A DNA stretch of 64,000 nucleotides from Bradyrhizobium sp. sBnM-33 (lineage in GTDB: Bacteria; Pseudomonadota; Alphaproteobacteria; Rhizobiales; Xanthobacteraceae). The notes under the pieces are model-generated. The model was given only the letters and a program-made list of their open reading frames with translations, was not told the DNA's origin and searched no databases. Shown piece after piece: positions 52,761 through 63,753 of this stretch; within the stretch, counting starts at the first letter, position 1; each line of letters starts with the position of its first letter. Location of the stretch: contig NZ_CP136624.1 in assembly GCF_032917945.1 (NCBI RefSeq), positions 310,001-374,000 on the forward strand, given 5' to 3'. Position numbers and translations under genes: made by a program.

Positions 52761-53546
52761 CTACTCCCCGTTCCACCCACACTTTCGCAACCTCTCCCGC
52801 ATATGCTCCGGCGCCGGCGCCACCACGCGCACCGGCTCCTTGTTCTTCGAAATCGGCACGACGATCTCGCGGGAATGCAGATGCAGGATCGGCTCGCCGA
52901 AGCGGGGGCCGTTACCGTAAATATTGTCGCCGACGATCGGCCAGCCCATCGCTGATGTGTGCACGCGCAGTTGATGCGTTCGGCCAGTCACGGGTTCCAG
53001 TGCCAGCCAGGCGAGGCCGTCGCCGCGGCCGAGCACTTTCCAAGTGGTGATGGCTTTCTGGCCTTCCGGGTCCGGCTTTTGCCACCAGCCGCGCTCGGCG
53101 TTCAGCCGGCCCAACGGCATATCAATGGTGCCTCCATTCTCGGCAGGTCCGCCCTCGACCACGGCCCAATAGGTCTTCCTGACCTTGCCATGCTTGAACA
53201 ACAGGCCGAGCGAGGCGGTGGCCTTGCGGTGGCGTCCCAGCACGAGACAGCCTGATGTATCCTTGTCAAGCCGGTGGGCCAGCACCGGTGGCCGCGGCAG
53301 GCCGAATCGCAAGGCATCGAAGGAAGCCTCCAGGTTGGCACCGCCCTTGGGGCCGCGATGCACCGGCAGGCCGGCGGGTTTGTCGATGACCAGCATCAGT
53401 CCGTCGCGATGGAGCACGCGGGCCTGGATTTCATCTGCCGTTAGGCCTGGAACGTCAAACGATGCCCTGGGAACATCAAAGGATGTCCCGGGAACATCAA
53501 AGGATGTCCCGGGAACATCAAAGGATTTGTTGTGACTTTCGCTCAT
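52761..53546 (-). CDS. RluA-family pseudouridine synthase with N-terminal heptad repeats
   Basis: 261 residues. The core is an RNA pseudouridine synthase: 'LMLVIDKPAGLPVHRGPKGG', catalytic Asp in 'VLAHRLDKDTSGCLVLGRH', 'ALEPVTGRTHQLRVH' and 'PIVGDNIYGNG'. No S4 domain is present, so the target may be tRNA or rRNA, as for RluA/TruC types. The first 35 residues carry four copies of a seven-residue unit ending SFDVPG. These are encoded by 21-bp tandem DNA repeats and are not part of the known fold. It is divergent from ftsY. Confidence 0.9.
   Translation of the reverse strand: MSESHNKSFDVPGTSFDVPGTSFDVPRASFDVPGLTADEIQARVLHRDGLMLVIDKPAGLPVHRGPKGGANLEASFDALRFGLPRPPVLAHRLDKDTSGCLVLGRHRKATASLGLLFKHGKVRKTYWAVVEGGPAENGGTIDMPLGRLNAERGWWQKPDPEGQKAITTWKVLGRGDGLAWLALEPVTGRTHQLRVHTSAMGWPIVGDNIYGNGPRFGEPILHLHSREIVVPISKNKEPVRVVAPAPEHMRERLRKCGWNGE
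53449..53532. repeat. 21-bp tandem repeat, four units, inside a coding region
   Basis: The units start at 53449, 53470, 53491 and 53512; the second and third are identical (GGAACATCAAAGGATGTCCC plus G). Since 21 is divisible by 3, copy-number change would keep the reading frame. Confidence 0.92.
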
Positions 53547-53574
53547 GGCGCGAAACCGCTAACACGTCCCCGAC

Positions 53575-54519
53575 ATGAGCGATACCACTCCTGGAACTCC
53601 AAAACTGAGCTGGTGGCGGCGGCTTTCGAGCGGTCTGAAGCGGACCTCGAGTTCGCTCGGCACGGCCGTGGCCGACCTCGTCACCAAGCGCAAGCTCGAC
53701 CGCGCCATGCTCGACGATATCGAGGATGTGCTGCTGCGCGCCGATCTCGGCACCGCGGTCGCTGTGCGGATCGCGGACGCCGTGGGGGCCGGCCGATATG
53801 ACAAGGCGATTTCGGCTGACGAGGTGAAGACGGTCGTCGCAACCGAGGTCGAGAAGGTGTTGGCGCCGGTGGCAAAGCCGCTGGAGATCGACACGGCGCA
53901 AAAGCCTTTTGTTATTCTCGTGGTCGGCGTCAACGGCTCCGGCAAGACCACCACCATCGGCAAGCTTGCCGCGAAACTGAGCGCCGAGGGCCGCAAGGTG
54001 ATGCTGGCGGCCGGCGATACGTTCCGTGCGGCCGCAATCGAGCAGCTCAAGGTGTGGGGCGAGCGCACCAAATCGCCGGTCGTTGCGGGAGCGCAGGGCT
54101 CTGATTCAGCCAGCCTCGCCTTCAACGCGCTGAGCGCGGCGAAGGAACAAAAGCTCGACGTGCTGCTGGTCGATACCGCCGGGCGATTGCAGAACAAGGC
54201 CGAGCTGATGAACGAACTCGAAAAGGTGGTTCGCGTCATCAAGAAGGTCGATGCATCAGCCCCGCATGCGGTGCTGCTCGTGCTCGACGCGACGGTGGGA
54301 CAAAATGCGCTGTCGCAGGTCGAGGCGTTTCATCGTACCGCTGGCGTCACCGGGCTTGTGATGACGAAGCTCGACGGCACCGCGCGCGGCGGGATTCTGG
54401 TGGCGCTGGCGGAGAAGTTCAAACTGCCGGTGCACTTCATCGGTGTCGGCGAAGGCATCGATGATCTCGCGCCGTTCACGGCACGGGATTTCGCCAACGC
54501 GATTGCAGGAATCGAGTAA
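53575..54519 (+). CDS. ftsY: Signal recognition particle receptor FtsY
   Basis: 314 residues. FtsY receives SRP-ribosome complexes at the inner membrane. There is no long acidic A domain; a short N-terminal amphipathic part ('[18 protein letters not shown]') is followed by the N domain and a GTPase with '[17 protein letters not shown]', '[15 protein letters not shown]', '[17 protein letters not shown]' and '[12 protein letters not shown]'. The stop overlaps the yciB start (TAATG). Ffh, its partner, is encoded 6.5 kb away. Confidence 0.97.
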   Translation: MSDTTPGTPKLSWWRRLSSGLKRTSSSLGTAVADLVTKRKLDRAMLDDIEDVLLRADLGTAVAVRIADAVGAGRYDKAISADEVKTVVATEVEKVLAPVAKPLEIDTAQKPFVILVVGVNGSGKTTTIGKLAAKLSAEGRKVMLAAGDTFRAAAIEQLKVWGERTKSPVVAGAQGSDSASLAFNALSAAKEQKLDVLLVDTAGRLQNKAELMNELEKVVRVIKKVDASAPHAVLLVLDATVGQNALSQVEAFHRTAGVTGLVMTKLDGTARGGILVALAEKFKLPVHFIGVGEGIDDLAPFTARDFANAIAGIE

Positions 54520-55121
54520 TGGACAAGAAAGTACCGCACCCGCTGTTCAAGCTTGCGACCGAGCTTGGTCCCCTTCTCATCTTTTTCGTCGCCAACGCGA
54601 AGTCCAACCTGTTCGTCGCCACCGGCGTGTTCATGGTGGCGGTGCTGGCTGCAATGGTTGCGTCATACATGGTGACGCGGCATATACCGATGATGGCGAT
54701 CGTCACGGCGGTGGTGGTCATCGTGTTCGGGGCGCTGACGCTGATCCTGCATGACGAGACCTTCATCAAGATGAAGCCGACCATCGTCTATACGCTGTTC
54801 GCCGCCATTCTCGCTGGCGGTTTGCTGTTCAACCGCTCCTTCATCGCCATCATGTTCGACCAGATGTTCAACCTCACCCCGCACGGCTGGCGCATCCTGA
54901 CCGCGCGCTGGGCGTTGTGGTTCTTCGCCATGGCGGTGCTGAACGAGATCATCTGGCGCACCCAAAGCACCGACTTCTGGGTCGCCTTCAAGGTCTTCGG
55001 CATGGTGCCGTTGACGATGCTGTTTGCCGTGACCCAGATGCCGCTGATCAAGCGCTATCAGCTGGAGCCGGCTTCGCTCGAAGCGAGCGAAGCCGAAGCG
55101 GGTGACATAAGCAAGGGATGA
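54519..55121 (+). CDS. yciB: Inner-membrane septation protein A (YciB/IspA)
   Basis: 200 residues with five or six membrane helices. '[15 protein letters not shown]', '[20 protein letters not shown]' and '[20 protein letters not shown]' with '[12 protein letters not shown]' are typical of YciB/septation protein A. It is thought to affect cell division and envelope synthesis. The start codon overlaps the ftsY stop by one base, so the two are translationally coupled. The C-terminal tail is acidic and a family F repeat follows at once. Confidence 0.93.
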   Translation: MDKKVPHPLFKLATELGPLLIFFVANAKSNLFVATGVFMVAVLAAMVASYMVTRHIPMMAIVTAVVVIVFGALTLILHDETFIKMKPTIVYTLFAAILAGGLLFNRSFIAIMFDQMFNLTPHGWRILTARWALWFFAMAVLNEIIWRTQSTDFWVAFKVFGMVPLTMLFAVTQMPLIKRYQLEPASLEASEAEAGDISKG

Positions 55122-55125
55122 GTTC

Positions 55126-55270
55126 TTCTCCCTCTCCCGCTTGCGGGGGAGGGCTGGGGTGGGGGTCCCTCCGCACAGTGTGCTCGTGGATAGATTTCCC
55201 CACCCGACGCGCTTGCGCGCATCGACCTCAGAGCGAGCTTCGCTCGTCTTGCCCCCGCAAGCGGGAGGTC
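55126..55270. repeat. Palindromic repeat 'CTCCCTCTCCCGC', family F copy 1
   Basis: CTCCCTCTCCCGCTTGCGGG with GGAGGGCTGGGGTGGGGGTC on the left, and CTTGCCCCCGCAAGCGGGAG on the right, with GCGAGC-TTC-GCTCG inside. A related copy lies between ccmA and ccmB. Confidence 0.75.
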
Positions 55271-55282
55271 AGCAAGAAAGTA

Positions 55283-55642
55283 TCAGCTCTTCTGCTTGGC
55301 GATGATCTTGTCCTTGATCTTATCGTAGGTCGCCTGCGGGACGATGCTCTTCTGCACCAGTTCGTCCTTGCCCTTGTACGGGCGGCCCTTGATGATCTTC
55401 TCCGAATAAGCCTTACCGACGCCCGGGAGCGCGTCGAGCTGCTCGGCGGTCGCGGAATTGATGTCGAGCAGCTCGGCCTTTGGCTCCGGCGCCATCTTCG
55501 ACTCCGAGGCCTTTGGCGCTGGCGCCATCTTGCTTTCGGATTTGGCCGCTGGCTGGGTGCTCTGGGCCATCGACGGCGTCGCCGTCATAAGGCCGAGCGT
55601 GAGCGCGGTGGCGAGAAGAGAAGCGAGCGTAAAATGACGCAT
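55283..55642 (-). CDS. Exported ComEA-like helix-hairpin-helix protein
   Basis: 119 residues from the ATG at 55642. The signal peptide runs to about 'PSMAQ'. An 11-residue segment SESKMAPxPKA is then present twice in tandem, followed by one HhH DNA-binding motif: '[20 protein letters not shown]' and '[18 protein letters not shown]'. ComEA proteins bind incoming DNA in the periplasm during transformation; many alphaproteobacterial members are uncharacterised. It could also be a phasin-like or nucleoid protein if the signal peptide is not used. Confidence 0.85.
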   Translation of the reverse strand: MRHFTLASLLATALTLGLMTATPSMAQSTQPAAKSESKMAPAPKASESKMAPEPKAELLDINSATAEQLDALPGVGKAYSEKIIKGRPYKGKDELVQKSIVPQATYDKIKDKIIAKQKS

Positions 55643-55766
55643 TAGTGTCCCTCCCAAGGACGGTTCAAGTAACGCACCAAGCTAGCTGCGGATTCGTGGC
55701 GGCGCCATGGCCGCGAGATAAACGATGGATAAAAGCGGGAGAATATTTGGAGTCGATTGCTGCCTT

Positions 55767-55845
55767 GTCATTCCGGGGCGATGCGAAGCATCGAACCCGG
55801 AATCTCGAGATCCGGGTTCATCGCTGCGCGATGCCCCGGAATGAC
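55767..55845. repeat. Palindromic repeat 'CATTCCGGGGC', family H
   Basis: GTCATTCCGGGGCGATGCGA..GAACCCGGAATCTCGAGATCCGGGTTC..CGCGATGCCCCGGAATGAC. It is nearly symmetric over 79 bp, with CTCGAG at its centre. It ends 8 bp before the ccmG stop codon. Confidence 0.88.
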
Positions 55846-55852
55846 GACGACG

Positions 55853-56446
55853 TTAGCTCCCCGCTCGCAACGCCTTCTCGATCTCGACCTTCAACACGCT
55901 GTCGAGATTGGCCGGCGTCACCGGTCCGACCAGCTTGTAGCGAATGGTGCCGTCGTGGCCGACCACGAAGGTTTCGGGCACGCCATAGACGCCCCATTCG
56001 ATCGAGCCGCGGCCGTTGCCATCGGCGCCGACGGCGACAAACGGATTGCCGTAGCGGCCGAGGAAGCGGCGGGCGTTGTCGGGAGAATCCTTGTAGTTGA
56101 TGCCGACGATCTGCACTCGCGTATCCTTCGCCAGCGCCGTCAACAGCGGCGCCTCGTCATGGCAGGGCACGCACCAGGAGGCCCAGACATTGACGACGGA
56201 GACCTTGCCCTTGAACACGGTGGGGTCGAGGCCGGGGACGGGCATCCCGTTATGGACGAGGCCCTCCAGCGATGGCAGCGTGGTTTGCGGCGCCGGCCGG
56301 CCGATCAGGGCGGAAGGGATTTTTGCGGGATCGCCGCCGTAGAGCCGCAGCAGGAACAGTGCGGCGACGGCGATGAAGCCGATCAGCGGCAGCGCTACGA
56401 TCCAGCGCCGGCTGCGTGGCTGATCGGATGTTACCGGCGCGCTCAT
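55853..56446 (-). CDS. ccmG: Cytochrome c maturation thiol:disulfide oxidoreductase CcmG/DsbE
   Basis: 197 residues. One N-terminal membrane anchor ('[19 protein letters not shown]') and a periplasmic thioredoxin fold with active site '[19 protein letters not shown]' (Cys-Val-Pro-Cys) and the cis-Pro region '[20 protein letters not shown]'. It keeps apocytochrome CxxCH reduced for haem ligation. Its ATG overlaps the ccmD stop by 4 nt. It ends the ccmABCDG series. Confidence 0.95.
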   Translation of the reverse strand: MSAPVTSDQPRSRRWIVALPLIGFIAVAALFLLRLYGGDPAKIPSALIGRPAPQTTLPSLEGLVHNGMPVPGLDPTVFKGKVSVVNVWASWCVPCHDEAPLLTALAKDTRVQIVGINYKDSPDNARRFLGRYGNPFVAVGADGNGRGSIEWGVYGVPETFVVGHDGTIRYKLVGPVTPANLDSVLKVEIEKALRAGS

Positions 56447-56622
56447 CGGATGTCCGTGGCCTGGCGGCCGGAGCGTCTGGTCACGCCAGAGGCATCGAGT
56501 TCGCGCAGGCGCTCCTTCTGATGGCGATAGTCGAGCGTGATCCAGCCGATCAGGATCAGCACGACTGCCGCCACCAGCATGTAGGAGGTCACGATAAAGG
56601 AAGCGTAGGGGCCGAGCGACAT
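56443..56622 (-). CDS. ccmD: Haem exporter protein CcmD
   Basis: 59 residues, '[20 protein letters not shown]' then '[20 protein letters not shown]', ending '[10 protein letters not shown]'. One N-terminal membrane helix followed by a basic cytoplasmic helix with '[10 protein letters not shown]' is exactly CcmD, which stabilises CcmE with CcmABC. It lies between ccmC (4-bp gap) and ccmG (4-bp overlap), where ccmD is expected. Confidence 0.92.
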   Translation of the reverse strand: MSLGPYASFIVTSYMLVAAVVLILIGWITLDYRHQKERLRELDASGVTRRSGRQATDIR

Positions 56623-56626
56623 CGCG

Positions 56627-57358
56627 TCATGCCGCCTGCTGGCTGGCTTGCATCATCTGCAAGCTGCGCACCCGCCGGCGCAGGATCTCGTTGCGCATTG
56701 CCGCTAAGTGCAGCGTCACGAACAAAAGCGAAAAACCGACCGCCATCACGAGTAGTGGAATCAGGAACGCCTTGTCGAGCGTCGATCCGGCCATCCGCAT
56801 CACGGATGCCGGCTGATGCAGCGTGTTCCACCAGTCGACCGAGAATTTGATGATCGGCAGGTTGATCGCGCCGACCAGCGTCAGCACGGCGGCGGCCCGC
56901 GCCGCACGGGACGGGTCCTCCACCGCGCGCCACAGTGCCATCAGGCCGAGATACATCAGGAACAGGATCAAGACGGAGGTCAGGCGCGCATCCCATTCCC
57001 AATAGGTGCCCCACATCGGCCGTCCCCATAGCGAGCCGGTGACCAGCGCCAGAAACGTGAACGCCGCGCCGATCGGTGCCGCAGCCTTGGCGGCAACGTC
57101 AGCAAGCGGATGCCGCCATACCAGCGTGCCCAGCGCGGCAATGCTCATGACGCCCCACACAAACATCGAAAGCCACGCGTTCGGCACGTGGATGAACATG
57201 ATCTTCACGGTGGCGCCCTGCTGGTAATCGTCGGGGGCCATCGCCGCCTGATAGAGACCGACCAGCAAAAGGATCGCGGTCGCGCCCGCCAGCCACGGCA
57301 ACACGCGCGCCGTCAGCGCGAGAAATTTCGAGGGATTGGCGAGGTCGATCAGCGTCAT
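56627..57358 (-). CDS. ccmC: Haem exporter protein CcmC
   Basis: 243 residues with six membrane helices. The tryptophan-rich haem-handling motif is '[19 protein letters not shown]', with the flanking His in '[15 protein letters not shown]' and '[11 protein letters not shown]'. CcmC loads haem onto CcmE. It starts 90 bp after ccmB, and ccmD follows within 4 bp. Motifs and length are normal. Confidence 0.96.
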   Translation of the reverse strand: MTLIDLANPSKFLALTARVLPWLAGATAILLLVGLYQAAMAPDDYQQGATVKIMFIHVPNAWLSMFVWGVMSIAALGTLVWRHPLADVAAKAAAPIGAAFTFLALVTGSLWGRPMWGTYWEWDARLTSVLILFLMYLGLMALWRAVEDPSRAARAAAVLTLVGAINLPIIKFSVDWWNTLHQPASVMRMAGSTLDKAFLIPLLVMAVGFSLLFVTLHLAAMRNEILRRRVRSLQMMQASQQAA

Positions 57359-57448
57359 GGCATCCTGATAGTCGTCAGCGGCGGAGCAGGCAATGCGGCA
57401 TGGTTTGTTTCACATCGCCTCCGCCAGAGTTGATCGGTGTCAACAAAT

Positions 57449-58117
57449 TCAGTCCAGACCGTGCCGCAGGCTGGCCGCAGCGGCAAACGGTCCGACCACG
57501 AAACTGACCAGCGAGAGCGCGCAAAGGATCGAAAACGGAGTTCCAAACGACAGCGGGCCGGTAATGGCCGCCTGCGAGGCTGCAACGCCGAAGATCAGCA
57601 CGGGGACTGATAGCGGAAGCACCAGCACGGCGAGCAGGAGGCCGCCGCGGTGTAATGTCACGGCGAGCGCCGCGCCGATCATGCCCGTAAACGTCAGCGC
57701 CGGCGTTCCAACCAGCAGGGTCAGCGCCACCGCCGACGTCGCCGCAGCGTCGAGGTTGAGCAACAGCCCGAGCACGGGCGTCGCCACGATCAGCGGCACG
57801 CCGGCAGCGAGCCAATGCGCCAGCGCTTTCGCCGCACAAGCGAGTTCCAGCGGTGTCCGGCCCATCACGATCAGGTCGAGCGAGCCGTCCTCATGGTCGG
57901 CCGTGAACAGCCGGTCGAGCGTGAGCAGGCTCGCCAACAGCGCGCCGAGCCAGAGGATTGCGGGGCCGAGCCGGGCCAATAGTGGCAGATCGGGCCCGAT
58001 CGCAAACGGCATCAGTACCGTGACGGTGAGGAAAAACAGCACCCCAATCAGCGCCCCGCCGCCGACGCGCAGCGCGATTTTGATGTCCCGGCGGATTAGT
58101 GCGGCGAGGGCGGTCAT
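57449..58117 (-). CDS. ccmB: Haem exporter permease CcmB
   Basis: 222 residues from the ATG at 58117, six membrane helices. 'LIRRDIKIALRVGGGALIGV', 'LDRLFTADHEDGSLDLIVMG' and 'GTPALTFTGMIGAALAV' are typical of CcmB. With CcmA and CcmC it forms the ABC module that releases holo-CcmE. The frame is open far upstream through the repeat, but only this start aligns with CcmB proteins. The 58118-58385 gap to ccmA contains a family F repeat. Confidence 0.94.
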   Translation of the reverse strand: MTALAALIRRDIKIALRVGGGALIGVLFFLTVTVLMPFAIGPDLPLLARLGPAILWLGALLASLLTLDRLFTADHEDGSLDLIVMGRTPLELACAAKALAHWLAAGVPLIVATPVLGLLLNLDAAATSAVALTLLVGTPALTFTGMIGAALAVTLHRGGLLLAVLVLPLSVPVLIFGVAASQAAITGPLSFGTPFSILCALSLVSFVVGPFAAAASLRHGLD

Positions 58118-58176
58118 GGAAAGGACCCCGCCGAACAGTTGCTTGGAGCCCATGGCCATTGCCGCGTAGACGGTGC

Positions 58177-58337
58177 GCTCCCTCCCCCCTTGCGGGGGAG
58201 GGCGGGGGAGAGGGGTGGCCCCGGAAAAGGTGTTCGATAGAACCGCTGAGCAGAATTGCGACGGGCCAGCTTGAGAGAGCGCGTCGCGTGGCACCCCTCT
58301 CCCTGACCCTCCCCCGCAAGAGGGGAGGGAACGGAGA
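58177..58337. repeat. Palindromic repeat between ccmA and ccmB, family F copy 2
   Basis: GCTCCCTCCCCCCTTGCGGG with GGGAGAGGGGTGGC on the left, and GCACCCCTCTCCCTGACCCT with CCCCGCAAGAGGGGAGGG on the right. Its presence inside the operon may affect ccmB translation or mRNA stability. Confidence 0.8.
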
Positions 58338-58385
58338 GAGCGGTGCCGCGCCGCACGACAATTTGCGGGAGCATCAACTGCAAAG

Positions 58386-58988
58386 TCACCTCTTTGCCCC
58401 CATCCGCAGCTCGCTCGCCTCGATCCCGAGCGGGGTGTGGGTGGCCGCAACAATGATCCCGCCGCTGGCGAGATGCTCCCGCATGACGCCCACGAATAGG
58501 TCCTGTCCGGCGATGTCGAGCGCCGAGGTCGGCTCGTCCAATAGCCAGACCGGCCGGCGCACCGCCAGCAGCCGGGCGATCGAAAGCCGCCGCCGCTGGC
58601 CCGCCGAGAGGTAGGCTGCCGGGAGATGCGTGGCATGGCCGAGCCCGACGGCAGCGAGGCATTGGTTAACGTCGCCGATGTCGCCGCCCAAAAAATCCCG
58701 CCAGAACGCAAGGTTCTCGAGCACGCTGAGGGCAGGTTTCAGCGCGTCGCGATGGCCGAGATAGTGGGATTGCTCCGGCAGCGTCAGCTCGGCCTCGCCA
58801 CCTTCCAGGCCGATTGCTCCGCCGGTCGGCACCAAAAGACCCGCGATCAGGCGCAACAGCGAGGTCTTGCCCGAGCCGTTCGGGCCGACCACGGCGAGCA
58901 CTTCGCCGGAAGCGGCCTCGAAATCGAGGTTCGAGAACACTTCTCTGCCGCCTCTGACACAACTGATTTGGCGCCCCGAGAGCCGCAT
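58386..58988 (-). CDS. ccmA: Haem exporter ATPase CcmA
   Basis: 200 residues, one ABC domain: Walker A '[20 protein letters not shown]', signature-like '[17 protein letters not shown]', Walker B '[12 protein letters not shown]', H-loop 'VAATHTPLG'. CcmA powers release of haem-loaded CcmE. It is the first ccm gene of the series and is divergent from acnA across 224 bp that hold direct repeats and a palindrome. Confidence 0.94.
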   Translation of the reverse strand: MRLSGRQISCVRGGREVFSNLDFEAASGEVLAVVGPNGSGKTSLLRLIAGLLVPTGGAIGLEGGEAELTLPEQSHYLGHRDALKPALSVLENLAFWRDFLGGDIGDVNQCLAAVGLGHATHLPAAYLSAGQRRRLSIARLLAVRRPVWLLDEPTSALDIAGQDLFVGVMREHLASGGIIVAATHTPLGIEASELRMGAKR

Positions 58989-59011
58989 TTTGCTTCGTCA
59001 CAGCCCTCTGA

Positions 59012-59048
59012 AATTGATGGGTACCGCGTCAGAATTTGTGGGTACCGC
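59012..59048. promoter_or_regulatory. Two 16-bp direct repeats 21 bp apart
   Basis: AATTGATGGGTACCGC (59012-59027) and AATTTGTGGGTACCGC (59033-59048), 14 of 16 identical, spaced two helical turns. This is a typical arrangement for an activator or response-regulator dimer. It lies closer to ccmA than to acnA. Confidence 0.5.
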
Positions 59049-59163
59049 ATTGCTGCAGCACGTTTGTCGCTGTGGCGGCGCTTCTAGAAAGATTCTATAA
59101 GCCCGGAACTTGATGCAGCACACAATCGGCGGCTGCAAGCCAAGAAGCCAGCCTTCCGCTGAC

Positions 59164-59177
59164 GGTATTTAAATACC
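59164..59177. promoter_or_regulatory. Perfect 14-bp AT-rich palindrome upstream of acnA
   Basis: GGTATTTAAATACC ends 35 bp before the acnA start codon. It is followed by TATAAC, a possible -10 element. Candidate operator; no known regulator assigned. Confidence 0.45.
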
Positions 59178-59212
59178 TTGCCGGGTATAACTAGAATTTG
59201 GGATTTCCTGAC

Positions 59213-61933
<2,721 letters not shown>

Positions 61934-61983
61934 CGCGGATTTGTGATCGATGCCTCACTTCGAAGTGAGTAGCGAGCAAGAAG

Positions 61984-62009
61984 AAGGCGGCCTATGACAA
62001 GGCCGCTTT
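61984..62009 (+). terminator. Terminator after acnA
   Basis: AAGGCGGCCT-ATGACA-AGGCCGCTTT hairpin 50 bp after the stop. The 16-bp perfect palindrome CTCACTTCGAAGTGAG at 61954-61969 lies between stop and terminator. Confidence 0.6.
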
Positions 62010-62091
62010 CGCGCGTCTGGGGCACGCCTTTGGGATATCAAATCATGCCCCGTACATATACGGATGGAAAACGCTACGCCCGGTCCGCACG

Positions 62092-62853
62092 ATGACAGCG
62101 ATGATGGCCTACAACAGCATATCGCGATGGTCCGGTGCGCTCGGCGTCTGCGCGATCATAGCCATCATCCGCCCTGCTCATGCCGAACCGCGTGCCGTGG
62201 TCGAATTGTTCACCTCGCAAGGCTGTTCGTCGTGTCCGCCGGCCGACCAGATCGTCGGCGAACTCGCCAAGGATCCGTCCATCATCGCGCTGAGCATGCC
62301 CATCGACTACTGGGATTATCTTGGCTGGAAGGACACGCTGGCGGATTCGCGTTTTAGCGCGCGTCAGAAGGCCTATTCGCATGTGCGTGGCGACCGTAAC
62401 CTCTACACGCCGCAGATGATCGTCAATGGCTCGGCGCAGGTGATCGGCAGCGATCGCGCCGCCATCGAAGGGGCCATCAAGAATACCGGCAAGACTGAAG
62501 GCGTGATGTCGGTGCCGGTGAAGATGACGTTGTCGGGCAAACTGCTCAACGTCTCAGTAGAGGCGAGCAAGGTGCCGACGGCGGGCCGCGGCGAAGTCTG
62601 GATCTGCTCGGTCTCAAAGGCGGTGCCGATCTCGATCGGGCGCGGCGAGAATCGCGGCCAACAACTCACCTACTACAACGTGGTACGCAACCTCGTGAAG
62701 GTCGGCGACTGGAACGGCGGTTCGGGCAGCTGGACCATTCCGCTTGAAAATATTTCCCGCGACGGCGTGGACGCTGCGGTCGTCTACGTCCAGGACGGCA
62801 GTCGCGACAAGCCGGGCGCGATGCTCGGCGCCGCCATGACGGCGCTGCGCTGA
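62092..62853 (+). CDS. Exported DUF1223 protein
   Basis: 253 residues. A signal peptide ends at about 'PAHAE', then the DUF1223 thioredoxin-like domain: 'AVVELFTSQGCSSCPPADQI' with Cys-X2-Cys, 'MPIDYWDYLGWKDTLADSRF' and 'YTPQMIVNGSAQVIGSD'. The fold suggests a periplasmic thiol redox function, but no reaction is established. The start at 62092 could also be one of the following in-frame ATGs. It follows the acnA terminator. Confidence 0.9.
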   Translation: MTAMMAYNSISRWSGALGVCAIIAIIRPAHAEPRAVVELFTSQGCSSCPPADQIVGELAKDPSIIALSMPIDYWDYLGWKDTLADSRFSARQKAYSHVRGDRNLYTPQMIVNGSAQVIGSDRAAIEGAIKNTGKTEGVMSVPVKMTLSGKLLNVSVEASKVPTAGRGEVWICSVSKAVPISIGRGENRGQQLTYYNVVRNLVKVGDWNGGSGSWTIPLENISRDGVDAAVVYVQDGSRDKPGAMLGAAMTALR

Positions 62854-62964
62854 TTAGCTCCATCCCGGGCTATGAGGCCTAACTTTCCTGTCACCTTGAA
62901 CCAGCTTCGCATAATCGGCGAAGTCAGAGCCGCGCGACATTTGCGAGAGCAGTCCCCAAAAACG

Positions 62965-63096
62965 AAAAAGGACCAACTTTCGTTGGCCCAGTATCGGGAT
63001 TAACTCCCTCTGCGAACAGGCCCGATCCCGACGGCCCCGGGGGGCTGGGGGCTGAGGAATCCGGAACCGAAAGGACCGGGCCAACGCAGGATTTTC
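62965..63096 (-). ncRNA. Candidate structured small RNA with its own terminator
   Basis: In a 431-bp gene-free gap, the minus strand shows CGTTGGCCC (63086-63078) complementary to GGGCCAACG (62989-62981), a 9-bp closing stem around about 88 nt. The inside can fold too: TCGGGAT/ATCCCGA and GCCCC/GGGGC. The 3' strand of the closing stem can instead form GGGCCAAC-GAAA-GTTGGTCC, a good rho-independent terminator followed by five T. So the element is either a free small RNA or an attenuator. A weak -10-like TAGATT lies at 63109-63104. No known RNA family recognised; the 5' end is a guess. Confidence 0.5.
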
Positions 63097-63284
63097 TTTT
63101 CGCAATCTAGCGGGGCGGACGGTTGGCAGAAGTAGGGCAGCAATAAGATTCCGCTAACGATCCCGTGAATCGATATTTCCGGCTGATACCGGGCATTCGC
63201 CGCGGTTTCCTTCGTATTTACAACCCCCTTGCGGCGCCCTGCGGTTAGCGCAATCATGTAAATTGGATGACAGGAGGCCGCTCC

Positions 63285-63656
63285 ATGACTCTGATTTCGG
63301 AGGAGACCGATCCAAGCGATAGCCGCGCAGTGGCGCGCGTCGCCACTGCGAGCCCGCCGCCGAATCGCGTCACGTTCAATCGCCTCGAACTCAACCGTAT
63401 CCTCAATCTGTATGGGCGCATGGTCGCCGACGGCGAGTGGCGCGACTACGCCATCGACTTTCTGAAAGACCGCGCGGTGTTCTCCGTATTTCGCCGCGCT
63501 TCCGAAGTTCCGATCTATCGCATCGAGAAAGATCCGCGGCTTGCGCGCAAGCAGGGCATGTACAGCGTGATCTCGGCGACCGGACTGATCCTGCGCCGCG
63601 GCCACGAACTCGAACGCGTGCTGCTGGTGATCGACCGCAAGCTGGCGGTGGTTTGA
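63285..63656 (+). CDS. DUF2794 protein
   Basis: 123 residues from the ATG at 63285, preceded by a strong AGGAGG. 'NRVTFNRLELNRILNLYGRM' and 'VADGEWRDYAIDFLKDRAVF' with 'RRASEVPIYRIEKDPRLARK' match the DUF2794 family of Alphaproteobacteria. It is cytosolic and of unknown function. The gap 62854-63284 upstream holds the small RNA candidate and no other gene I can support. Confidence 0.9.
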   Translation: MTLISEETDPSDSRAVARVATASPPPNRVTFNRLELNRILNLYGRMVADGEWRDYAIDFLKDRAVFSVFRRASEVPIYRIEKDPRLARKQGMYSVISATGLILRRGHELERVLLVIDRKLAVV

Positions 63657-63665
63657 CGAGCGGTT

Positions 63666-63753
63666 CGTAGCCCGGATGTAGCGCAGCGAAATCCGGGGCA
63701 GGTTTATCCGGCTGTGAGATTCCCGGATTGCGCTTCGCTCCATCCGGGCTACG
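63666..63753. repeat. Palindromic repeat, family C copy 3
   Basis: CGTAGCCCGGATGTAGCGCA..CCGGGG and TCCCGGATTGCGCTTCGC..CATCCGGGCTACG. Its terminal CTACG contains the stop codon of the gene at 63749. Confidence 0.88.

Noticed and set aside
62854..63105. Minus-strand frame ending 'MSRGSDFADYAKLVQGDRKVR'
   Set aside because: Part of it looks peptide-like, but it runs through the terminator and RNA-like structure and has no start signal; the RNA explanation fits better.
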